Source: Hydrangea macrophylla (lineage: Eukaryota > Streptophyta > Magnoliopsida > Cornales > Hydrangeaceae). Taken from it: 64,000 nt of DNA. The notes beneath the pieces were generated by a model. It saw nothing but the letters and a program-made list of their open reading frames with translations. It ran no database searches and had not been told where the DNA came from. The position numbers and the translations under genes were made by a program. Every line of letters starts with the position of its first letter. Position 1 is the stretch's first letter. The DNA lies in the NCBI GenBank assembly GCA_033977485.1, contig CM066985.1, positions 74,715,045 to 74,779,044 of the forward strand. The letters are read 5' to 3'. Below, piece after piece: positions 48,030 through 57,904 of this stretch.

Positions 48030-49150
48030 ATTTTTTTTGTTATTTATAAGTGAACCAGTATTATAAATTCAAAAAATCTTGTCTATTGTATGATATATAC
48101 ATCAAAGTTATAACACTTTAATTGTGACTTGGTACCATCCAATATAAAGTGACAACTAATAAATCACACCTAAAAATTACTATCAGAAGTCACATTTTTA
48201 TTATCTAATGGTATATTAGAAAAATTAATATTGATTGACACTAAAGATACAATAAAATGATACCTTATTACTTCAAATTGAGATAAAGGAATTGAATGTA
48301 TCATACTTTATTTTATATTCGCAAAATTTTGCATAGCTCAAAATCTAAGAAAATATGAAGTTTTTGAATTTGTGGTAAAGTGTAAAAATATGAGGTTTTT
48401 TTAAAGTTTTATATGAATTTTTTTTAAAAAAATCAAGTAGAGCTTGACACCCGTCTCTGAGTACATTTGCCTTTGAGTGTCACATCAAAGAAGAATGGGA
48501 GAGTTTTGTATAACAAAGGGTAAAGTTGGAAATCGTGTAATTTAATTACACTGACTTTTTAAAAGATTTTTTAAAACGAGACATCAAAATTTGAATCAAA
48601 TTTACCTAATTTGAGATGGAAGTGATAGTACATCAGCTAAAAATAACCATTTAAGTAATACTTAAAAAAAACACTAGCAAAATAATACTCTCAGTTTGAG
48701 ATATTCTAACCACCACTTTTGAAATATTCTTTGTTCATAACATTGCATATTAAAATTCTTTAAAAATTGTGTATGACTAATAAATACGAGGCTGTCCAAA
48801 CAGGTCCTTAGTTTATCCTGTTGTAGATATTGCAGGAAACGCGTTCACTTCACGCCATCAACATTTTCCCCACCTCCCTCTCGTGTGCTTGTTCATAATG
48901 TTTCCGCTTTTCAACGGCACCCATAAATTAGGACCATACTTTGCTAACACACTTGAAGCTTGTTTAGACAGTGTTAAGAACTGGTTCTAAATACTTTTTA
49001 GGAAAGTTCGTGACAGACTTAAAAATACCTAAAAAATTTATTCTTTTGTAATGTAACTTATATCCGATTTTAATCAAATTCAATTAAATCTGAGAATATA
49101 TAAAACGAACTTGATCTTGTTTTTGGACATTTTCAAATACGCCTTAGAGA
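48030..49150. other. AT-rich intergenic sequence
   Basis: No gene, no clear repeat ends seen. Confidence 0.5.
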
Positions 49151-49156
49151 AACCAT

Positions 49157-49389
49157 CAGGACCGGTCCGGGGGAAAGTAAACAACCGCTTAGGGCTCTCC
49201 ACCTCCAAAGGACCCCCGATTCCAATTGTAAATGTGACAAATTTTTTTTTAAAATTTTACATATAATTATGTGTAAGTAAACTTAAAAAAAAAATCGTTT
49301 CGGAGGCACTGTCCCCGAACCCCTGTATAGCCTTAGGGCCCATTTTTTAGAGTTTGCTTAAGGCCTCCCAAAATTCAGAACCGGCACTG
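49157..49389. mobile_element. hAT-like MITE
   Basis: 233 bp. Ends CAGGACCGGTCC and GAACCGGCACTG resemble the CAGGGCCGGC-type hAT termini. Flanks GAAACCAT (49149-49156) and GACACCAT (49390-49397), an 8-bp duplication with one mismatch. Confidence 0.65.
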
Positions 49390-49887
49390 GACACCATTCA
49401 GACCACCATGCCCTCCCCTCACGGATGGGGATCATCGGCCACAAGAGTGGTATTGTCCACTATGCAACACCAATCAGGCCTTGACAACTCACCTTTTAAC
49501 ATTTTTTTTTCTCCTTTTCACAAAAAAATATAGAAGTATTAGTGCTGTGAACACCTAATTGGTGGTACCGAGTGGATACCACTCACATTTACGGTCGAGG
49601 ATCCTTAGAGCAACTCAAATGGGGGATCTAAATGAGTATCCAAAATCAAAAGAAGTCAAAGTATATCCCTTCATCTCAAAATTGCAATCCAATGGGGATA
49701 AAAAAGGGTTCAATTATGAAAACTCATAATTTGGGTCTCCAAACTTATAACCTTTGGAGAGAGGAAGTGAGAAAATCTAATATTTGGTGGAAAGATCTTA
49801 ATTATTGGTTTGTAATTAAAATAATATTTTTCAGTGTCTATGATTAAGATATACCAAAATGACAAAATATATCAACCAATAAAATAG

Positions 49888-50058
49888 GAATAATTCTTAG
49901 GAAACAACTTTCACATAAGCTTCTTAAAAGATGTGTATCTCTCTCCTGTTTTCTTGTTTGTGATATCACTAAACCCCACAGTGATACAGGAGAGATATAG
50001 ACAATCTTTTAAGAAGTTGTGAAAAAATTGTATAAAAATTGTGTCCAAAAATTTATTC
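49888..50058. mobile_element. Mutator-like MITE, ~171-bp family, copy 3
   Basis: 171 bp. Centre tgatatcactaaaccccacagtgat and arms aagatgtgtatctctctcc/ggagagatatagacaatctt match copies 1 and 2. Flanks ATAAAATAG (49879-49887) and ATAAAATAA (50059-50067), an 8/9 duplication. Only 12 bp before a Stowaway MITE. Confidence 0.75.
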
Positions 50059-50070
50059 ATAAAATAACTA

Positions 50071-50319
50071 CTCCCTCCGTCCCATTTTATGTGTCCCTTT
50101 TTGGGAATCCAACTATTTAAGGGGACAAAAGGAATCTATTCCTACTTTCCACAATTGCCCATAATCATTGCTCTTTCTTTTTTGTTTTGTTTTGGTATTG
50201 GTTGTAAGGAAGGACAATTTGGGAAACTAAGTAAAATATATATACTAATTTAGGAAAGTGGACAACAATTTTGGGATATACCAAAATAGAAAGGGGGACA
50301 TAAAATGGGACGGAGGGAG
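50071..50319. mobile_element. Stowaway MITE (Tc1/Mariner type)
   Basis: 249 bp with the textbook CTCCCTCCGTCCCATTTTAT end and its inverse ATAAAATGGGACGGAGGGAG, flanked by TA at 50069-50070 and 50320-50321. Lies about 360 bp beyond the stop codon of the GATA gene. Confidence 0.95.
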
Positions 50320-50678
50320 TACTAATTTTAAGTACTATCTATGATTGACATAGAGATTTATTTGATACGTAAAACATTCCAAATAATAACATTTTAGATA
50401 CTCAAATTTAATTACAACCTTGGAGTTGCTGTTAGCCCTACACTCTCTCCTTTCTCTCTCCAACTGGCATAAACACTTGAAACAGAACACCCAAAAACAT
50501 AAAAACATACTCAATAATACTCAATAGAAACAGTAGAGATAATTTAAACATTATGAAGTGTCCCTAATCAGTTACAGGTCTACAGAAACTTACAGCACCA
50601 TACAATGTACATCCCAACAGCAACTAAACCGGGTCTAAACTTCTACTAATTTCTTTCTATCACCAAACTCAATGAGTA

Positions 50679-51975
50679 TCAAAAACTCTGAACCGGTTGG
50701 GTCAGACCGGACACTAACTCTTTCTTCTGCCGCATTTCAAGAACTTTCCGGTGATTATTAGAGTGAACATCGCTCGAGAAGGTCGGGCTACAAGCGGGTC
50801 GGTATTCGGGTAAGAGCCGACCCGATTTGTAACGAACCCCACATGCATTGCAGAGGGTTTTGGCTCCGAGCGGTCCGGTTCGCCATTGTGGAGTCTTCTG
50901 GACAAGGCAATGACTACACCGCCTCGGCAGATGGGCCCCACCACCACCGCCTTCTGCGGCTGGAGTTTTCCTCTGCTTCTTGACCGGCGGTTTTCCGAGA
51001 AACGAGTCGGCAGTTTGGTTCGAACCGGTGTAGTTAAGCCAACCGGTCAGCGGTGATGACGAAGATGAAGTTGAAGAAGCCGACGAGGTCTCCGTCGCCG
51101 TCGCCGTCGTCGGAGGATAAGACCCAAGTGACCAAACCCAGCCCCCCGTCCTCGTTCGTTTGCTTCTGGCCTTGGTCTGAACCGGAGTCGAAAAACAGGG
51201 GTTTTTTGAGACCGGAATTCCCGGGTGAGACCGGTCTCCGGTCATCTTCTCCGGTAACTTCCCGACCGGAAATGGTAAAGGGTACTGTAGAAACGAGTCG
51301 TCAACGAAATGGGATAACCATTCCAAGTCCGCCAAATCATCAACCTGTTAACAAAAAAGGCCTCCTTTTCAAAAATCAGTACTTTTGGAGAGAGAGAGAG
51401 AGAGAGAGAGAGGTAGAGAGGGGGCTCACCGGAACACTAAGTTCACTTCCAGGGACAAAACCCAAATCGTCTTTGACTGAGAAATTGCTTCGATTAGGGT
51501 CAAATTTGTAATCTTTCTCTGAACAAGCCTTGCTCTGTTCGTGGTTATCTTTTTCTTCGTCTGTAATTAAACCGTTTTCAAGTTCAACATCTTCTCTAGA
51601 GAAGTCAAGTAAGTCGTCAACTGAGAAATCATCGCCTGAGACACCCGTTTGACCATTAACCGCCATTAAGTCCTCCAAAACCGCTTGATGGGTCGGTTTA
51701 ACCGCCATTTCAGGGCTAAAACCGCTTTTCAACGACCCTTCAACGCAGTTGTTCCCCTGTTCAACCTAAAACCACAAACCCACAACCATTACAATTTTAT
51801 ACATACACATACATACATATATACATATTATGTGGTGAAAGTTGGAATATTGCGAAAAAAAAATGACCTGAAAAGAAGGAGAGGAAGAGAATAGGAGATG
51901 AAGAGGCAGAGGAGTGGGAGTGGATGAAGAAGAAGAAGAAAAAGGGTTGAATGGGAAGGGAAATGGGTAAAGCAT
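50679..51975 (-). CDS. GATA-type zinc finger transcription factor (three coding exons)
   Basis: Predicted nuclear transcription factor binding (A/T)GATA(A/G) sites. Model: exons 51975-51868, 51765-51430 and 51344-50679, all phase 0, with GT-AG introns of 102 and 85 bp; 369 residues. The GATA finger at residues 291-316 is CSHC, 18 residues, CNAC (C291, C294, C313, C316), the plant C-x2-C-x18-C-x2-C form, followed by [15 protein letters not shown]. Upstream lie the acidic [12 protein letters not shown] (81-92), [20 protein letters not shown] (spanning the exon 2/3 join), basic SKRTR (209-213) and KKQRK (270-274, probable nuclear signal), and a Ser-rich stretch. This layout matches the plant GATA subfamily I members like GATA5; exact orthology is not claimed. 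The start is the least certain part: M56 in exon 2 is a fallback. No stops or frameshifts, the only intact gene in the window. Confidence 0.93.
51345..51429 (-). other. GATA gene intron 2 with CT repeat
   Basis: 85 bp from gtgagc to ttgttaacag. About 24 bases are a pure (CT)n run (plus strand GA at 51389-51412). Confidence 0.9.
51766..51867 (-). other. GATA gene intron 1
   Basis: 102 bp from gtcattt to ggttttag. Its removal joins an N-terminal exon in phase 0 to the frame of exon 2. The AT-rich interior includes a tatgtatatatgtatgtatg-like microsatellite. Confidence 0.75.
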
Positions 51976-52043
51976 TGAATGAGAGAGAGTGGGGGATTAA
52001 AGCGTCCTTGCACCCTCTCCTCAAATACTGTACAAACTGCCCG

Positions 52044-52046
<3 letters not shown>

Positions 52047-52082
<36 letters not shown>
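52047..52082 (-). repeat. (GA)n microsatellite in GATA gene 5' leader
   Basis: About 17 dinucleotides, read as GA on the gene strand, roughly 75-110 bp before the proposed start codon. Such runs in plant leaders can bind GAGA-binding (BBR/BPC) factors; that role is inferred. Confidence 0.7.
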
Positions 52083-52083
<1 letters not shown>

Positions 52084-52093
52084 GTATGTATGC

Positions 52094-52101
52094 ATTTATA
52101 T
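52094..52101 (-). promoter_or_regulatory. Possible TATA box of the GATA gene
   Basis: Gene strand reads atataaatgc, about 15-25 bp before the GA run. The only TATA-like site close to the leader. Confidence 0.4.
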
Positions 52102-52355
52102 TTCCGTGTGTATACGTTGTTGTTTGTATAACGCCACTCATTGAGTATTTTGAGTAACTTACTTATGAAATTATAATATTACCCTTTGTTGAAAGAGAGG
52201 TTTGATCAAGAATCCCCGACAGCAAACCAGCAAAAATGAGCATTGACCAATGAGATGCTTGAGCGAGTATTTGTGAACTATTTTTTGATTGAGAAAAGTA
52301 TTTTCTTTTATATAAAAGCATTTCTAATATACTTAATTTTATGTAATATTTTTAA

Positions 52356-52613
52356 GGGTAAATTATATAGATACCTCTTTATGTATTACAACTTTTTACT
52401 AATATCCCATCCACTAAAAAAATCTCAATAAAGTGACCCCCTCAACTAAATAATTTATTGATTTATTTATTTTTGTGGATAGGAGAGATATTTGAGGGGG
52501 TCAATTCGAGAAGACAAACAATAGTTGAGGGGGTTAGTTTATCGAATTTTTTGTTTATATAGGGGTGTTATTTCATAAGGGCAATACATGAGGGATGTCC
52601 ATATAATTTACCC
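52356..52613. mobile_element. Foldback MITE in GATA upstream region
   Basis: 258 bp with ends GGGTAAATTATATAGATA and TGTCCATATAATTTACCC, inverted with two mismatches. Arms continue with gacccccctcaact/agttgagggggt facing blocks. No clear duplication. About 380 bp upstream of the proposed GATA start codon. Confidence 0.65.
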
Positions 52614-53224
52614 AACAATTAGTACTGATTTAAAAAATAAAAAATAAAAATAAATTAATAAGAAAAACATAAATTGAAAATGATGATTGATGGAACTTAA
52701 TCCAATTTATGTGTTTGCAAACATGTCTTATGGTTTTGGATTTGAACTTTATTCGGTTAGGTAACTTAGGTCGGACCAAACCCATGTGCCAAATGTATAA
52801 TTAATTCATATTAAATATTACTTGTATTACTTGCAACAAACTACCATTGCCCATACACATCACTACCTCTATAAAAGAGGCTAACTATGATTGTCAATTT
52901 TGATTTTGTCTTAATTTGTCATTTTTTTGATTTGTTTAAAATCACATTTTTACCATTACTTTTCTTTTTTGTTCCATTTCCTTTTAATGATTACTTTCAT
53001 TTTTTGTCATTATGTGAGGGTAGGTTGGTCATTTCACTCACAAAACAACCCTTATTACAATTAGGTCAACTTTTATAATTAAATTATTCTAGAAATGATG
53101 ATTCAATCAACTTTTCAAATAATAATTACAAATATTTATAATTTCATTCAACTTTAAAATTATTTAATCTACAAATAATGATTCAATCAACTTTTCAAGC
53201 AATAATTCCAAATATTTATAATTT

Positions 53225-53545
53225 GGTTCAAAAACCCAAAAGTCAACAATTGTAGGTTGTGCCTTGTTTGGCACAACCGCTTTTCGGTTTTGTGATTTGT
53301 GTGTTTTCGTTCTTCCCAAACAAGTCACTAGCTTGTTTGGTTTTATTTTGTTTAATTTGGTATTTTGTTTGGTTTTGTTTTTATTTTTATTTTTTTGAGA
53401 TTTCCCAAACAAACCACTAACACAAACAAGGCACAACACAACCCGAATTGGGCTATGCCTTATTTGGTTTTGTTTTGTTTTGTTTGATTTTGTTTTTCTT
53501 TTTTAATTTGGTTTTCCCAAACAAAGCACTAACATTTGTTTTATA
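53225..53545. repeat. TTGTTTGG/CCCAAACAA repeats in Helitron
   Basis: Blocks of ttgtttggttttgtttt and cccaaacaa(a/g)(g/c)cactaac recur near 53270, 53335, 53400, 53455 and 53515, with a related block at 54115-54210. T-rich, non-coding. Confidence 0.6.
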
Positions 53546-54249
53546 TACCCTATATAAATCTATATATGTATCTATATCTATACCCTATATAAAAGAGGCT
53601 AAATGTGATTTCCAATTTTAATTTTGTCTTTATTGCTAAATGTGATTCCAATTTCAATTTTATCCTTATTTGTCATTTTTTGAATTGTTCATTTTTATCA
53701 TTTCCCCTTTGAAATCCTATACAATTTCATACATCTCCACACTCTTTTTTGGTCATTTATTCACAAACGATTTTGGTTTTTTTTTTCTTCTTGAAAAAGT
53801 GAGGTGTGCCTATAAATTTTTTTGCATACATGCTTAGACATTTAATTCCATTACACACATGCCTTAAAAAAAATGATATTTTTTGTAGATTGTGGGTAAT
53901 ATCTAAATATAAAATGAAATTTATAGGCATTGTGTGTGATCATAATATTTTGGGACAACCAATTATGGGTTTTTAGTTTTTTTTAGGCATGTATGTATAA
54001 TAAAATTAAATGTCTAAGTATGTGTGTAAGTTAAATTCATAGACCCACCTCACTTTTTCAACAAAAATATGAAAATAAAATTAAAAAAAAAAAAAAAAAA
54101 CAAATCCGGTTGTGAAACTGGTTGTGCCATGTTTGGAAAACCGATTTTAGCCTATGTTGTTTTGTTTTTATGTTTTTTTTGTTTCCCAAATAAGCACCAC
54201 TAATTTTGGAATTAAATCAATTTCATACTCATAACAAATAAATAAATAT

Positions 54250-54441
54250 GGGGTTTGCTAACTTACAGCATAGGAGACTTTTAGCGACGAAAAACAAGGT
54301 TTTAGTGACGAAATTTTTCGTCGCTAAAAGCTGGAACCTTTAGCAACAAAAGTTTCGTCGCTAAAAACCTGTTTTTCGTCGCTAAAGGGGCTGTTGTATG
54401 CTGCTAACTTACAACCATCATGTTGTAGGTTAGCAGCCCCC
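54250..54441. mobile_element. Mutator-like MITE nested in Helitron
   Basis: 192 bp with perfect 9-bp duplication AATAAATAT (54241-54249, 54442-54450). Ends GGGGTTTGCTAACTTACAG and the inverse of CTGTAGGTTAGCAGCCCCC-type right end match at 18 of 22 positions. Inside are four TTTAGCGACGAAA-type motifs in both directions and, at 54388-54440, a second hairpin made by an extra copy of the end sequence. Confidence 0.85.
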
Positions 54442-54451
54442 AATAAATATA

Positions 54452-55350
54452 TATATATATATATATATGTATATAGTAATACATATATAAGCAATACTTT
54501 GCAATGTTAAAAAGACAAATTGTAATTTGCAATTACTAACACATCTATAATTATATGCTGCACATTTCCATCTCCTTCCAACATTTTTTTTTTTTTTTTG
54601 CATTAGAGCTATAAATATAAATGGAACTTCATATTTTATTAAACACACATACCTATAAATTTAACTCAGACATACACATGGTTAGAAATTTACTTTTTTA
54701 CGCGCATAAAATAAACTTGAGAAAATTAATATTAGAGATTGTGGATAATATCAAAATAGAAAATTCAATTTATAGGCATGTGTGTGTAATACATATAACC
54801 ATTCCCTTGATTTTAGCTCAATAAATCATATGTGTATAAAATTTATATGTAGTTAAACAAAAAAGGAAAAAGAAAAAAGATTATAGGGTTTTGAATATAT
54901 CATGTGTTATGATGTTAAAAAAAAAAAGTTTTTACTTTAAACCAAAAAAAAAAAAAAGAAACAGAAGAAAATAAAAAAATTATTTTAAAAAAAGATGAAA
55001 AAAAGAAAAGAAACGAAAAAAACGATGATAAGTTCTTCCAATATATCATGTGCTATGATGTTAAAAATAAGTTATTAGTCAGACAAAAAAGAATAAAATA
55101 AAATTGGGAGAGAAGGGCTAAAAAAAACATAAGTGAAAACACCAAGAAAGATTCGAAAAAAAAAATTAAAAAGGAAGAAGAAAAAAATAAATTATATTTT
55201 GCTTCCATATCAAATTATCGAAGCTTTTACGTTTACAATTTTTTTTACACAGCAGTATATGTTCAGTATATTTAGGATTTAATATTATTATTATTTTTTT
55301 TTATTTACTGGATAAATTTATTTAAATTTTTTTTATTTTTTTTATTTTGA
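54452..55350. other. A/T-homopolymer-rich Helitron tail
   Basis: (AT)n at 54445-54468, many A and T runs, and a phrase atatatcatgtg(t/c)tatgatgttaaaa present twice (54894 and 55038). No gene. Confidence 0.6.
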
Positions 55351-55383
55351 CGAACCCGTGCATTGCACGGGCGTGCATCCTAG

Positions 55384-56010
55384 TTATTTAAAAACGTTGG
55401 CCTCTTTGTAACGAAATTCAAACTCGATGTTCGAATTATATTGAACTCATTCTAGGTTTTAGTGAACCACTACGCTAATCATGAAAATTAAGATTTTATT
55501 TTTCAAGGAAGAAAACCATTGTGTATCTGGTTCTCTTGTCATTTTAATTAATAATGATGATATAAAGATTTTAATAGGTTAGGATGTGTTGGCCATTTAT
55601 TGTTGGTATAACATTACACAAATTTTTTTTTTTAACAAACATATTAGATAATATATTGTCGAAATCGTAAAAAGAAGGGGGATTCTTGTAATACTTCATT
55701 CCTCTAGGGGTAGAACCGTAGTATATGCAAGTCTTAAGAGAAGTGAATGTAATTTACTAAAAACCAAATTAGTTATAGCCCACATACCCACGAAACCGCA
55801 AACTTTTGGTTTTTCCCTATTGCTTGGAACTTGGAGTTCATTTGAAAGGTTATCTAGTAAATTTAAATTAAGGATTAATTACACCTTAATTGCACTCTCA
55901 TAGTTTACACTTTTTAGTGACACTTTGCACCTCATAAATATATTAGGGTTGGAAGAGACAGAGAGATAATTTAAAGAGGGATAGAGATATTAGAGATAAT
56001 TAAGGCTGCT
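55384..56010. other. AT-rich intergenic sequence
   Basis: Nothing recognised. Confidence 0.5.
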
Positions 56011-56026
56011 TAATAAAGCTTACCCA

Positions 56027-56120
56027 AAGATTTTCATTCTAGTGGTCAAAGGCCCATTCTTCCATCTAATTAGGTGCGTGTTCGAATCCCCTCTCTCCCA
56101 ATGTATCAAAAAAAAAAAAA
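56027..56120 (+). mobile_element. tRNA-derived SINE
   Basis: 94 bp with box A-like tagtggtcaaagg (near 56039-56051), box B-like gtgttcgaatcccc (about 56078-56091) and an A tail of 13 bases. Flanked by 16-bp repeats TAATAAAGCTTACCCA and TAATAAAGCTTGCCCA (56011-56026, 56121-56136; 15/16), the target-primed insertion signature. Very short for a SINE. Confidence 0.85.
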
Positions 56121-56233
56121 TAATAAAGCTTGCCCATCTACCTTGCACGTACACACAAATATATATAACAAAGGACAAAAATACCTTTATTAGCAGAAAT
56201 TATGAATTTCAAGATGTAATGTGTCAACCAAAA

Positions 56234-56397
56234 ATGATACGGACACACACCAAACGACACACTAAATGACAAACTGTGCTTAAAATGCATGTACTCTGTG
56301 TTGCGTAAGTGATGCACACATTTCAAACAGCACAGAGTACATGCATTTAAAGCACAATATGTTATTTGGTGTGTCAGTTGATGTGTGTCCCTATCAT
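56234..56397. mobile_element. Foldback MITE
   Basis: 164 bp with long arms: atgatacggacacacaccaa against ttgatgtgtgtccctatcat, and, further in, atgcatgtactctgtg against cacagagtacatgcat. No clear target duplication. Confidence 0.7.
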
Positions 56398-56985
56398 TGT
56401 TGATGTGCCAACTTTTAAACAATAGTGAGACAAAGTGACACCAAATATAAACACCAAACTGTAAATAACCCTTTGCAACCAAAGAAAGCCATAGCAATAT
56501 ATCTTTGTCTTACCATTGTCATTTGATATATAATTAAAATTACTTTTGAGTGATGAGATATTAACGAGTATTGATTTTCCATTCCACTTTAGGTTTGCTT
56601 TCTTATTATTAGCATCTAACTTCTAAGGTCTTAAGATTATTTTTATCAACATTTTGAATCTTTGATTACAAAAGATTCTATATAAACATGTTAGTCCTAT
56701 GACAGGGACTGTCAATATAAATTGCCTTAAAGTCATTTCATTTACCTCTTTAGCTTTTCGTGCATGTTTTGCCAAAATTTTGGAATGACTTTCCCATTGT
56801 TTGATGGCCTACCTACGTTGCACTTTAAGGCCTCGTTTGGTAGGTCAGAAAAAACTACTAGATAGAATAGGGAAAGGCAGGATTGGATCGAATAGTAATC
56901 CTGTCAGATAAGCTATTATGCTGTCATGTGTTTGAAATATGTTGGATAAAACTGTTGGATAATCTGTTATATCCTAATCTTGTAT

Positions 56986-57480
56986 TTGGCTACAACAAAA
57001 CAGACTTTTTGTGGCGCGCATTCGTGCTACAAAAGTCTTTTTCGACGCGTTCAACGCGTTGCCCGTGCGTCATTTATTCCAGTGTCCCTAATAGCTATTT
57101 ATGTCGCAGTCAACACGCCACAAATACTATATTATTTGTGGCGCGCTAAACGCACCACAAATACAAGCTATTTGCGTCGGAAATAGACATCTAGTATTGG
57201 GTATCTATTGCGCCACAAATAGTATAACTATTTTCGACGTATGGATTTTGCGTCGCCAATAATTAGTATTTGTGGCGCGTTCACTGCGTCGCAAATAGTT
57301 TTCAGAAAATTAGTGTTATTGTATTTGCGACGCATGCATTGCGCCACAAATAATATAATCAAATTGCTCACAATGGCATTTGTGACGCGATTTTGCGCCA
57401 CTAATACTATAACAAATTATACATGGTAATATTTGTGACGCAACAAGTGCGCCACAAATACTACATCAGAAATTAAAATT
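56986..57480. mobile_element. CACTA-like terminal region with subterminal inverted repeats
   Basis: Starts ggctacaacaaaa, close to the CACTACAACAAAA terminus of En/Spm (CACTA) transposons. About seven inverted units of the form atttgyg(a/g)cgc...gcg(c/t)(c/a)(a/g)caaat follow, roughly 60-65 bp apart. Arrays like this are where CACTA transposases bind. The other end and a transposase were not found. Confidence 0.6.
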
Positions 57481-57898
57481 TTGATTTTTTTTTTTTTGCT
57501 TTTTTTTTTCCCCTCTGTATTGTATACCTGCTATATCAATATATTTTCAACCATAAACAGAAATTTTATGCTCACAAAATAATCATTTACATACAAGATC
57601 CAACAATTCATACAAAGTACGTAAATAAAGTCACTTAATAAATCCAAAATCATGTCCATCATATTTAATTCAATACAAATTAAGTCACGAATGTTTAAGT
57701 TTCTCCGAATTCAATCAAAAACAAAATCATTCCAAAAACGGCAATCTTACAATAAAACTCCACACCTGAAAAAAAAAAAAAAAAAAAAAAAAGAGAGAGA
57801 GAGAAGTAATTTAGTATTTACAATCTACAAGTAATAAGAGATTACAAAAGCCAAAAAACAAAAAAACTTATTATTCCCAAGTATTTGAAATTCTATTT
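57481..57898. other. AT-rich block with poly-A and GA microsatellite
   Basis: A-run at about 57770-57792 followed by (GA)n to 57804. No gene. May be interior of the CACTA-like element. Confidence 0.5.
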
Positions 57899-57904
57899 CT
57901 TCGC

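Larger units (their letters stand above)
52868..55383 (+). mobile_element. Non-autonomous Helitron
   Basis: 5' end TCTATAAAAGAGGCTAA is the common plant Helitron start. The 3' end has the hairpin cccgtgc-att-gcacggg (55355-55371) nine bases before the terminal CTAG (55380-55383), followed by T. 2516 bp, including a nested MITE at 54250. Neither Rep nor helicase coding seen. A second start-like ctatataaaagaggctaaatg at 53585 suggests one Helitron inside another or an internal duplication. Confidence 0.82.

Noticed and set aside
50714..50947. Second frame in the GATA exon 3
   Set aside because: Overlaps the zinc finger in another frame; composition mirrors the true frame.
51053..51511. 152-residue frame on the plus strand
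   Set aside because: Antisense shadow of GATA exons 2 and 3 with a Ser/Pro-rich composition from the coding strand; covers the intron repeat.
51797..52141. 114-residue frame with Arg-Glu repeats, minus strand
   Set aside because: Translation of the GA microsatellite and leader in another frame.
56040..56100. tRNA gene
   Set aside because: Box A- and B-like motifs exist but no cloverleaf can be drawn, and the A tail with 16-bp duplications shows a SINE.
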